Under the pieces are notes generated by a model that did not search any database, was not told the origin of the DNA, and saw only the letters and a program-made list of their open reading frames with translations. From Oceanospirillaceae bacterium (GTDB taxonomy: Bacteria; Pseudomonadota; Gammaproteobacteria; Pseudomonadales; Balneatricaceae), in NCBI GenBank assembly GCA_023954795.1, contig JAGSHA010000238.1:1-5495 (forward strand): a stretch of DNA of 5,495 bases, given 5' to 3'. Of the stretch, positions 1 to 5,081 are shown piece by piece (positions within the stretch are counted from its first letter, which is position 1; every line of letters starts with the position of its first letter). A program made the translations under genes and the position numbers.

Positions 1-489
1 AACAAACTTCCACCCCATCTTTTTTAGCGCTTTCGATAAGGCAACCGATTCTTCGGATGTAGACGCGGTCTGAGGTTCGGGTAAGTTCACCGGCTGTGGC
101 TCATAACGCCAAAAATATGCGGCCAGGGATCCGTGTTCTTCGACCAGTTCCTGTGCCCGTTTTGCATTATTAATCACCGCTTCGATCTTACCGCGATGGC
201 GTACGATACCGGCATCCGTGAGTAACCGTTCCACGTCAGTTTCGGTGAATTCAGCGACCAAGTTAAAATCAAACCCATTGAACGCGGCACGGAAGTTTTC
301 GCGTTTGGCGAGGATCGTTCGCCAGCTGAGTCCAGACTGAAAGCTCTCCAGACATAACTTCTCAAACAAGCGCTGATCATCATCAACGGGGAACCCCCAC
401 TCATTGTCGTGATAATCCAGAAACTCAGGGGCTCCACCACACCAACGACAACGTGGCTCACCATCCGGTCCTACAAATTCGGTCGTCAT
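1..489 (-). CDS. tag: DNA-3-methyladenine glycosylase I (Tag), C-terminus cut by window edge
   Basis: This cytoplasmic base-excision repair enzyme removes 3-methyladenine from alkylated DNA. The frame has no stop to the left edge, giving 163 residues of a protein that is 187 aa in E. coli. Family landmarks are clear: an N-terminal C-R-W-C cluster (14-17), YHDNEWG (26-32), ESFQSGLSW (48-56), DAGIVRHRGKIEAVINNA and SKALKKMGWKFV at the edge. By alignment with E. coli Tag, Cys14 and His27 match the N-terminal zinc ligands Cys4 and His17, Tyr26 and Trp56 match base-pocket residues, and Glu48 matches catalytic Glu38. The C-terminal zinc ligands (His175, Cys179 in E. coli) lie beyond the window. Two in-frame ATGs sit side by side (492 and 489). 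GGAG ends one base before the first, so the second is the better-spaced start. The gene is divergent from the membrane-protein gene at 760. Confidence 0.95.
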   Translation of the reverse strand, partial: MTTEFVGPDGEPRCRWCGGAPEFLDYHDNEWGFPVDDDQRLFEKLCLESFQSGLSWRTILAKRENFRAAFNGFDFNLVAEFTETDVERLLTDAGIVRHRGKIEAVINNAKRAQELVEEHGSLAAYFWRYEPQPVNLPEPQTASTSEESVALSKALKKMGWKFV

Positions 490-549
490 CATTCTCCGCC
501 TAGTCAAAAAGGTTTCAGAATATCCTTTGAAGGAATCTTAAATCTATAC

Positions 550-570
550 AGGGTTATTGGTATTAACCCT
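550..570. repeat. Inverted repeat in the tag upstream region
   Basis: Arms AGGGTTA (550-556) and TAACCCT (564-570) are perfect 7-bp complements around a 7-bp centre that is itself nearly symmetric. The site lies about 60 bp upstream of the tag start and 190 bp upstream of the orphan membrane-protein gene. No plus-strand gene ends just before it and only a short T stretch follows, so an operator is as likely as a terminator. No regulator is identified. Confidence 0.4.
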
Positions 571-701
571 GCTTTTAGCACCGAGTACGCGACAGAAATC
601 TTAAAATCAGGGTCAGTTTATGCAATCTGAGTTGATCCTGATCACACACAATGGCCGAAAATAACTCGCAAAGCGGTCCTTAAGGTACTATGCCATGACA
701 T

Positions 702-721
702 TAATGAACCACCGTTCATTA
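702..721. promoter_or_regulatory. 20-bp palindromic operator-like site upstream of the orphan membrane-protein gene
   Basis: TAATGAACCACCGTTCATTA is a perfect inverted repeat with 8-bp arms and a 4-bp spacer, centred about 48 bp before the start codon at 760. This size and spacing resemble operators of TetR-like dimeric repressors. A -35-like ATGACA (5 of 6 to consensus) lies at 695-700, and a weak -10-like CATTAG at 717-722 gives a 16-bp spacer, so the palindrome would cover the promoter core. The -10 is poor, so the promoter part is tentative. No regulator gene is present in the window. Confidence 0.45.
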
Positions 722-732
722 GCCATTAGATC

Positions 733-747
733 CTACCGGACAGGTAG
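733..747 (+). repeat. Small hairpin just before the ribosome-binding region of the 760 gene
   Basis: CTACC (733-737) and GGTAG (743-747) pair around a 5-nt loop. In the mRNA the hairpin ends 12 nt before the ATG. It sits directly upstream of the only SD-like element, GGGA at 751-754, which is itself weak. It might modulate translation, but the stem is short. Confidence 0.3.
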
Positions 748-759
748 AGCGGGACAGTT

Positions 760-1200
760 ATGAAAAACGAAAGTCGGGCCTTAGCGTGGGCACCACTGAT
801 AACGCCATTTGCGTTCGCGTTCTACGCATATATAGCCGATATCTCGGGTTTCAATATGGATGACGGAATCCTAACCTATATTGGACTGTTCATCGGCATG
901 TCGATCGCCAGTCTTCCTGTTGCATACATCTATGAATTTTTTATCGGCTACCGCTTTTTTCGCCTGCTCGTGAAAAAGAACCGCGTTAACTTTTTTAGCC
1001 TGACCTTCGGCGGTATGTTTGTTGCTGATATCCCCCTCCTAATCACCTGGCCGGTCACCCTCGTCAACGATGCCATCAGCTTTATCGTGCCGCTCCAGCT
1101 GTTTTCATTTGTCGGCTTTATGATCGGACTGAATTTCTGGATTTTACTGAACTATGAAGATCTGAGAGATAACCTGAGGGCGCGGTTCAAAGCTGCATAA
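760..1200 (+). CDS. Orphan four-helix integral membrane protein of unknown function
   Basis: The 146-residue product is very hydrophobic, with four probable membrane segments at about 9-28, 37-60, 78-99 and 106-130. A charged loop (YRFFRLLVKKNR, 64-75) joins helices 2 and 3, and the tail (NYEDLRDNLRARFKAA) ends basic. By the positive-inside rule, the loop and both termini should be cytoplasmic. I see no catalytic motif, metal-binding cluster or signal-peptide cleavage site, and I do not recognise the family. The start at 760 has only a weak SD-like GGGA five bases upstream. It is the only confident plus-strand gene. It is divergent from tag behind a long spacer with an operator-like palindrome, which suggests its own regulated promoter, and it ends at a terminator region shared with the convergent CopD-like gene. 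That it is a real gene is likely; its function is unknown. Confidence 0.75.
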   Translation: MKNESRALAWAPLITPFAFAFYAYIADISGFNMDDGILTYIGLFIGMSIASLPVAYIYEFFIGYRFFRLLVKKNRVNFFSLTFGGMFVADIPLLITWPVTLVNDAISFIVPLQLFSFVGFMIGLNFWILLNYEDLRDNLRARFKAA

Positions 1201-1206
1201 TCGATT

Positions 1207-1236
1207 GAACTCAAGGCACAATCGTTCCTTGAGTTC
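1207..1236. terminator. First hairpin after the orphan membrane-protein gene
   Basis: GAACTCAAGG (1207-1216) and CCTTGAGTTC (1227-1236) form a perfect 10-bp stem with a 10-nt loop, six bases after the stop of the 760 gene. No T-run follows directly (GTTCAATA). It may protect the 3' end or support the stronger hairpin downstream rather than terminate by itself. Confidence 0.45.
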
Positions 1237-1245
1237 GTTCAATAC

Positions 1246-1274
1246 CTAAAGGGACAGTATCATTGTCCCTTTAG
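1246..1274. terminator. Bidirectional rho-independent terminator between convergent genes
   Basis: CTAAAGGGACA (1246-1256) and TGTCCCTTTAG (1264-1274) form a perfect 11-bp stem with a 7-nt loop. The A/T tract is inside the stem on both strands (AAAGGGAC / GTCCCTTT), a usual layout for a terminator serving convergent genes. It lies 45 nt after the plus-strand stop at 1200 and 3 nt past the minus-strand stop at 1278. Confidence 0.8.
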
Positions 1275-1277
1275 TCA

Positions 1278-1721
1278 TCAATATAGCCAGCCGGTTCTAA
1301 AAGAAACACCCACCACAACGAACAAAACTGAAAACAGAGTGACCGGTATAATATGCCAGGCCATATCACCAAGATTGTTTTTTGAGAGCACCGGAATAAC
1401 CCTAAATCGGGCATCAATCGCAAAACCGAATGTAAGCGCAAGCAGTGTCAGTTTTGCAGCAATACCATGCGATACCGGATTGGTCATATCGAACCACTGG
1501 CTCACATCAGGCACCAATCGATGCGCAAGCATCAACCCGGTTACAACTTGCACAATCAGCGCCGGCATACCGATTTTTTCAAACACCGATTCAAAGCTCA
1601 GCAACTGCTCTGGAGAACGTTCCCGTAGCACTTTTGGCAGAATCACCACCGACAGAACGATGTGCCCGCCCGTCCAAATTGTCGCGCTGAGAATGTGCAG
1701 GAGCAACAACGTTCCATACAT
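1278..1721 (-). CDS. CopD-family small integral membrane protein
   Basis: The 147-residue protein has four hydrophobic segments, about 3-28, 51-69, 85-105 and 122-144. The first contains LHILSATIWTGGHIVL, and helices 2 and 3 contain KIGMPALIVQVVTGLMLA and AKLTLLALTFGFAIDARFR. This pattern (His in helix 1, W-x-G-G-H, and an arginine-ended helix 3) matches the single-domain CopD/copper-resistance D group. That superfamily includes inner-membrane proteins with heme- or copper-linked histidines. Candidate ligands here are His9, His20, His67, His85 and His123. No CopC or other copper gene is nearby, so a role in copper is unproven; some family members may bind heme instead. The start at 1721 is supported by GGATAGG ending nine bases upstream. 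It is transcribed in the same direction as efpL, but the 191-bp gap and a likely terminator suggest its own promoter. Confidence 0.7.
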   Translation of the reverse strand: MYGTLLLLHILSATIWTGGHIVLSVVILPKVLRERSPEQLLSFESVFEKIGMPALIVQVVTGLMLAHRLVPDVSQWFDMTNPVSHGIAAKLTLLALTFGFAIDARFRVIPVLSKNNLGDMAWHIIPVTLFSVLFVVVGVSFRTGWLY

Positions 1722-1751
1722 ACCGATTTACCTATCCTGATGATCACAAAG

Positions 1752-1807
1752 CATAAGGCACCTTTTGATCACCAGGGCTATCCCAGATGCTCGCAAGGTG
1801 CCTTATG
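1752..1807. repeat. Perfect 13-bp inverted repeat with 30-nt loop upstream of the CopD-like gene
   Basis: CATAAGGCACCTT (1752-1764) and AAGGTGCCTTATG (1795-1807) are exact complements separated by 30 nt. In the minus-strand transcript the structure would end about 30 nt before the CopD-like start and just before the SD region. TGATCAC occurs both in the loop (1767-1773) and just outside the repeat (1741-1747). No target-site duplication flanks it, so it does not look like a small transposon. It could be a pair of operator half-sites, a leader RNA structure or a second terminator for efpL, since CTTTG follows on the minus strand. Confidence 0.55.
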
Positions 1808-1831
1808 AATTAAACCTTACACCCAACCTTG

Positions 1832-1879
1832 AAAATAAAGCCTCGGCCCCTCTTCAGAGAACCAAAGAAGCACAGGCTT
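1832..1879 (-). terminator. Possible rho-independent terminator of efpL
   Basis: Read on the minus strand, AAGCCT (1879-1874) pairs with AGGCTT (1843-1838), and the tail continues as TATTTTC. The 30-nt loop contains a smaller hairpin, CTCT/AGAG (1850-1859). The element starts 34 nt past the efpL stop. The outer stem is only 6 bp, so the call is moderate. Confidence 0.4.
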
Positions 1880-1912
1880 GAATCTTCAACAGGGGGATAA
1901 ACTTCGTAACGT

Positions 1913-2488
1913 TTATTTGGACTCTGCGCGGCCGGTGAACTTACGCTCTTCCACATTCACCTTAATACGGTCGCCCGTAGAGATATGCTCTGGCACCTGC
2001 ACGATCAGACCGGTTGAAAGCTTAGCAGGCTTAGTGCGCGCTGTTGCAGAACCGCCCTTAATCGATGGATCAGTCTCAACGATCTCCAGCTCAACCACGC
2101 CCGGAAGATCAAGTGCTACAGGCGCATCGTTGACAAGAACGACATGCAATCCCGGGGTATCGTCCGTGATGAACAGAAGCTCATCTGCCAGATCGTCTTT
2201 GTTCAGGCTATAGGAGGAATAGTCTTCGCTATCCATGAACACAAACTCATCGCCATCAGAGTAAGAAAACACCACCGCGCGACGAACCAGATCAGCGAGA
2301 CTTAACATATCTGAATCTTTGAAGGTCTCATCAATCTTGCCGTTGGTCGCTACGTTATACATACGCATACGATACAGGCTGCCACCGGAACGCCCTTGTG
2401 GAACTGAACGCTCGATGTCACGAACAATGTAAGCTTCACCATTAATTTCAACGGCGGTGTTCTTCTTTATTTCACTGGCTTTAGGCAT
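1913..2488 (-). CDS. efpL: Elongation factor P-like protein EfpL (YeiP)
   Basis: This cytoplasmic EF-P paralogue enters the ribosome near the P-site tRNA and relieves stalling at proline-rich and similar motifs. The 191 residues match E. coli YeiP (190 aa) along the full length: MPKASEIKK start, an N-terminal KOW-like domain (about 1-65), a central OB domain with FSYSDGDEFVFMDSEDY (about 67-125), and a C-terminal OB domain with LEIVETDPSIKGGSA, LSTGLIVQVPEHIS and the KVNVEERKFTGRA end. Domain I has the longer SVPQGRSGGSLYRMR loop typical of EfpL. Arg33 stands where E. coli EfpL has Arg33, in place of the lysine or arginine that is modified in true EF-P. Homology fixes the start at 2488 although no good SD precedes it. 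The gene is probably monocistronic, with its own promoter and terminator. Confidence 0.95.
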   Translation of the reverse strand: MPKASEIKKNTAVEINGEAYIVRDIERSVPQGRSGGSLYRMRMYNVATNGKIDETFKDSDMLSLADLVRRAVVFSYSDGDEFVFMDSEDYSSYSLNKDDLADELLFITDDTPGLHVVLVNDAPVALDLPGVVELEIVETDPSIKGGSATARTKPAKLSTGLIVQVPEHISTGDRIKVNVEERKFTGRAESK

Positions 2489-2520
2489 GTCGGTGTGCTC
2501 TGGGAGAGAAGTTAAAGGGC

Positions 2521-2550
2521 TGTATAATCAGGTAGTTAGTTCAATAACAA
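2521..2550 (-). promoter_or_regulatory. Probable sigma-70 promoter of efpL
   Basis: On the minus strand, TTGTTA (2550-2545) and TATACA (2526-2521) each match 4 of 6 consensus bases and are 18 bp apart. Transcription would start about 25 nt before the efpL ATG at 2488. No SD of good quality lies in the short leader. A TATAAT also reads on the plus strand at 2523-2528, but it has no -35 and no gene follows it. Confidence 0.45.
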
Positions 2551-2644
2551 TACACGATTTATACGCTAGGAGGCCATAAAGTGCTGTTGCTGGGGATAAG
2601 CAATGCCTACCCCCAAGTGTTTCTCTGCCCCCTTGTATGGGTGA

Positions 2645-2658
2645 CCGTAACCTTACGG
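2645..2658. repeat. Palindrome containing the histidine-kinase stop codon
   Basis: CCGTAACCTTACGG has 6-bp arms around a 2-bp centre, and the kinase stop codon TAA (2655-2653) lies inside it. No T-run follows on the minus strand, where the next bases are TCACCCATAC. It is therefore not a standard terminator. It might be a short 3'-end hairpin. Confidence 0.3.
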
Positions 2659-4104
2659 CGAAATCGGCAACTGCATATGGAAAGTTGAGCCAAGCTCAGG
2701 ATCAGATGTAACCGCCATATGGCCCTGATGCTGCTCAGTGATAATGTAGTAGGAGAACGACAAGTGCTGACCTGCATCGAAGCCGTCAGCTTCTGGATTA
2801 TCGCTGAAGTAAGGCTCAAATAACCCCATCTGCTCATCGTTACTCAAGCCAACACCGTTGTGCTGAATCTTGATCCAGAAGCTATCATAGCCCTCAGACA
2901 AGATGATCTTGATGGTCGGTACAAAATCACCGTCCGCTGCACGACGCTGCAATGAAGCACATGCATGACGGAACAAGCTTAAGAAAACTTGCTGCAATTC
3001 GGTGATATAGCATGGCACCTGTGGCAAGTTCTTTTCTATACTCCATTCCAGTTTCACCTGATGGAACGACAAACCATTGTCGACGGAGATAACCTCTTTA
3101 CCCAGCTCGACCGTATGCTCCATCACATCGACAATATCAGCCTTCTGCTTTTCTTTCTCCCGACTGCGAGAGAACGTCAGCAGGTTATTGATGATCTTCG
3201 AAACCTGATCACCTTTGTTCGACATGTCGATGAATATCTCATCCAGCAGCTGTGTCTGAGTGGCGTTTCCAGCACCCTGCTGGTGGCTATCTGCCAGAAT
3301 ATTCTTAAAGCGCTTCAGATCCATCAGGATCGCTTGAAGTGGCATATTGATGTCATGTGCCATCGTGGAGGCAACTTCACCCATGAATGACATTTTGTCA
3401 TTATGGATCAGCATGTTCTCTGCAGTCTTTTCCTTACTGACATCATCAACCAGAATCACCACACCCGCTTCATCGCCTTTGAGTGGATAGATCGTAATAT
3501 CGAAATGCGACAGGCTGCGCATGCTCTGCTTCAGGTGGATCGTTTTATTCTGCTCAATCGCCTGCTGTATATGCTCAGGAACAACCGTCATGGTGGGATA
3601 CGCTTCCCATAACGTTTTCCCTAAAGCCTCTTCAGAGGACACACCGGAAAGTTCTTCTACGCGGCGGTTCCACTGAGTCACCCGACCGTCCTTATTCAGG
3701 CCAACCAACATCAATGGCATGGAGGTCAGAATATCTTTGATATAAGACTCAGATGAACGTAACTGATCAGCTGTAACAACGTGCTCGGCCACTTCAGACT
3801 CCAGCGCCCGGTTACTTTCCTGTAGCAGTTTGTTGGACTCATCTAATGTTGCGGTACGCTCCTGAACGCGAAGCTCCAGCTCTCTGCGGATAGCCGTGAG
3901 TTCCTGATTGGCCCGAAACGCTTTGCGACGCGCAATAAACAGATACACCGCAGTGATCGATAAAATGATGATCAGCGTACCGCTGCTCCAGTTTGCCAGA
4001 TGCTGCCAGTTGGTTTTGCCATTGGCATCTTTAAACAGTGTAATGCCAGCCATAGCCCATGAGCTGTGCATACATAAAGCAAATAGGAAAAATATGTTTT
4101 TCAT
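2653..4104 (-). CDS. PAS-containing membrane histidine kinase with degenerate ATP-binding domain
   Basis: Counting from the ATG at 4104, the protein has 483 residues. It has a signal peptide (MKNIFFLFALCMHSSWAMA, 1-19), a short periplasmic stretch (20-41), one membrane helix (about 42-58), a long coiled coil (about 60-120, with ELELRVQERTATLDESN), a PAS domain (about 119-225), a HisKA dimerisation domain and a C-terminal HATPase-like domain. The H-box AHDINMPLQAI carries phosphoacceptor His250, and H-D-I-N also fits the phosphatase motif. The ATP-binding boxes are eroded: the N-box Asn is His380 (LFRHACASL), the G1 Asp is His415 (HNGVGL), and the G2 box reads D-A-G-Q-H-L (443-448). The F-box LFEPYF (428-433) remains. 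An in-frame ATG at 4176 has a fair SD (AGGGA, 8 nt) and would add 24 residues ahead of the signal peptide. I prefer 4104 because the signal peptide then starts the protein and a TATAGT (4155-4150) lies between the two starts. No response regulator is adjacent. Confidence 0.88.
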   Translation of the reverse strand: MKNIFFLFALCMHSSWAMAGITLFKDANGKTNWQHLANWSSGTLIIILSITAVYLFIARRKAFRANQELTAIRRELELRVQERTATLDESNKLLQESNRALESEVAEHVVTADQLRSSESYIKDILTSMPLMLVGLNKDGRVTQWNRRVEELSGVSSEEALGKTLWEAYPTMTVVPEHIQQAIEQNKTIHLKQSMRSLSHFDITIYPLKGDEAGVVILVDDVSKEKTAENMLIHNDKMSFMGEVASTMAHDINMPLQAILMDLKRFKNILADSHQQGAGNATQTQLLDEIFIDMSNKGDQVSKIINNLLTFSRSREKEKQKADIVDVMEHTVELGKEVISVDNGLSFHQVKLEWSIEKNLPQVPCYITELQQVFLSLFRHACASLQRRAADGDFVPTIKIILSEGYDSFWIKIQHNGVGLSNDEQMGLFEPYFSDNPEADGFDAGQHLSFSYYIITEQHQGHMAVTSDPELGSTFHMQLPISP

Positions 4105-4213
4105 AGTATCCGTGAAATTAATTAACCTTGGTTTGGTAGTAAGCAGACCACTATAAGATAACGACGCCAGAAACATGCTTGTTTCCCTGTCATTAGTCAG
4201 TGCCTGTGACCCA

Positions 4214-4236
4214 GTGTAATTACCTGCATGTTACAC
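4214..4236. promoter_or_regulatory. Interrupted palindrome upstream of the kinase gene
   Basis: GTGTAA (4214-4219) and TTACAC (4231-4236) are exact inverted half-sites 17 bp apart start to start. The left half overlaps the 8-bp palindrome GTAATTAC (4216-4223). The site is about 110 bp upstream of the kinase start at 4104, a plausible place for an activator or repressor. It is identified by symmetry alone. Confidence 0.25.
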
Positions 4237-4391
4237 CATTTTGGCGGCTGAAAGCTGCTGCTATGCGTGAATCTACCGTACTACCGACACAATATGTGCC
4301 AACAGCCACGCTGATTCGTCATTTTGAGTACAGTACATTATCTATCTGATATTCAATGATAAATCTTCGGCCACGCGCGAGACATCCAGGT

Positions 4392-4409
4392 TCAATCAAA
4401 CATGATTGA
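4392..4409. repeat. 18-bp inverted repeat in the kinase-elaA spacer
   Basis: TCAATCAAACATGATTGA has perfect 7-bp arms around a 4-bp centre, in the size range of a dimeric repressor site. It lies mid-spacer, with no start codon of a confident gene directly downstream on either strand. It could mark regulation of an unrecognised short transcript. Confidence 0.3.
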
Positions 4410-4566
4410 CACTCTCCCTGAACACAGCTTAACTAGGCGCGAAAAGTGCTAGATGAACTTAGAGGATGAATGGGCAGGAGACAAAGTGGATCGAGAAAAC
4501 CACAGCATGAGTTTCGATCACATCATGCATATTCATACCAGAGCCTAAACCTAACCGTAATTCGCC

Positions 4567-5043
4567 CTAACAAACCTCGGGCTCAAGAGCCGTTACCATT
4601 TCAATGTGCGGTATTCCATCTTCATCGTAGGGCTCAGATACAGACGTAAACCCGAAATCAGCGTAAAACGCTTCTAAATATTTCTGAGCGGAAATTCTAA
4701 TTTGCTGCTTTGGATACTCAGTCTTCAGCCATTCCATCGCTTTTTCTAAAAGTAACCTCCCCTGTCCCTGTCCTCTGGTTTCCTTTGCGGTTAACACTCG
4801 ACCGATAGAAGGCTCGGTATATTTGTGCCCTGGATAAACAACCCGTAAATACGCGTGAATTTCAACAGGACCGCCTCCGTTGCTTGTTTGAGCGAACAAG
4901 TGCCAGGAGACTTGATCTAGGCTATCGACGTCTTGATATACACAGTTTTGTTCAACGACAAATACCTCCTGCCTCACCCGCAAAATTTCATAAATTTCAG
5001 CCGATGAGAGTTCTTCAAATCTTTTCCATTTCCATTCGTACAT
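4567..5043 (-). CDS. elaA: ElaA-family GNAT N-acetyltransferase
   Basis: A cytoplasmic GCN5-related acetyltransferase that would use acetyl-CoA; the acceptor is not known for this family. The 158 residues align along their length with E. coli ElaA (153 aa). Landmarks are RVRQEVFVVEQNCVYQDVD (22-40), IGRVLTAKETRGQGQGRLLL (80-99), in which RGQGQG (90-95) is the acetyl-CoA pyrophosphate loop, ISAQKYLEAFYADFGF (117-132) and YDEDGIPHIEM (139-149). The start at 5043 is backed by AAGGAG eight bases upstream. It follows the racemase gene after only 38 nt on the same strand, so the two probably form an operon. A hairpin abuts its SD (see 5059-5077). The C-terminal EPEVC is a few residues longer than in E. 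coli. Confidence 0.92.
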   Translation of the reverse strand: MYEWKWKRFEELSSAEIYEILRVRQEVFVVEQNCVYQDVDSLDQVSWHLFAQTSNGGGPVEIHAYLRVVYPGHKYTEPSIGRVLTAKETRGQGQGRLLLEKAMEWLKTEYPKQQIRISAQKYLEAFYADFGFTSVSEPYDEDGIPHIEMVTALEPEVC

Positions 5044-5058
5044 ACTGCATTCTCCTTG

Positions 5059-5077
5059 AACATCGAAAAGCGATGTT
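5059..5077 (-). repeat. Intercistronic hairpin abutting the elaA ribosome-binding site
   Basis: AACATCG (5059-5065) and CGATGTT (5071-5077) form a perfect 7-bp stem with a 5-nt loop, four bases past the racemase stop codon and immediately before the elaA SD (AAGGAG, 5057-5052). The minus-strand loop reads CTTTT, and no T-run follows the stem, so termination is unlikely. It could stabilise the upstream 3' end, mark a processing site or tune elaA translation. Confidence 0.5.
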
Positions 5078-5081
5078 GTCT

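Larger units (their letters stand above)
4105..4566. other. Spacer without a convincing gene between the kinase and elaA
   Basis: This stretch of about 460 bp contains the upstream region of the minus-strand kinase and the 3' flank of elaA. I see several palindromes (GTGTAA/TTACAC at 4214-4236; TCAATCA/TGATTGA at 4392-4409; GCATGA/TCATGC at 4505-4528) and a TATAGT -10-like element at 4155-4150 on the minus strand. Two short plus-strand frames occur: 4263-4349 (28 codons) and 4453-4548 (31 codons). Neither has a good SD or a recognisable product. No T-rich terminator for elaA is evident. It may hold a small RNA or a decayed gene, but nothing supports that directly. Confidence 0.5.

Noticed and set aside
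174..464. Minus-strand frame of 96 codons within tag
   Set aside because: It is a different frame of the same strand through the Tag coding region. The Tag frame carries all family motifs.
409..630. Plus-strand frame of 73 codons spanning the start of tag and the spacer
   Set aside because: It overlaps the tag N-terminus antisense, has no SD, and its translation is not recognisable.
1339..1740. 133-codon plus-strand open frame opposite the CopD-like gene
   Set aside because: It lies wholly antisense to a gene with a clear membrane-protein pattern and SD. Its own translation shows no domain or helix pattern.
1752..1807. Small transposon (MITE-like) reading of the 13-bp inverted repeat
   Set aside because: There is no target-site duplication at the ends, only 56 bp in total, and no second copy in the window.
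1878..2213. 111-codon plus-strand open frame overlapping efpL
   Set aside because: It is antisense to efpL, which matches its family along its full length. The product is low-complexity and serine/threonine rich, typical of a shadow frame.
2523..2528. Plus-strand promoter at a perfect TATAAT
   Set aside because: There is no -35 at suitable spacing and no plus-strand gene downstream. The overlapping minus-strand promoter for efpL explains the A/T content.
2580..2652. Rho-independent terminator after the kinase gene
   Set aside because: G/C-rich stems can be drawn (GGGG/CCCC, TTGCT/AGCAA), but none has a T-run on the minus strand and the stems are short or interrupted.
2989..3390. 133-codon plus-strand open frame inside the kinase gene
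   Set aside because: It lies opposite the HisKA region, whose H-box coding is unmistakable. No independent start signal or domain is seen.
4263..4349. 28-codon plus-strand frame in the long spacer
   Set aside because: It is short, has no SD, and its product has no recognisable feature. A frame of this length is expected by chance.
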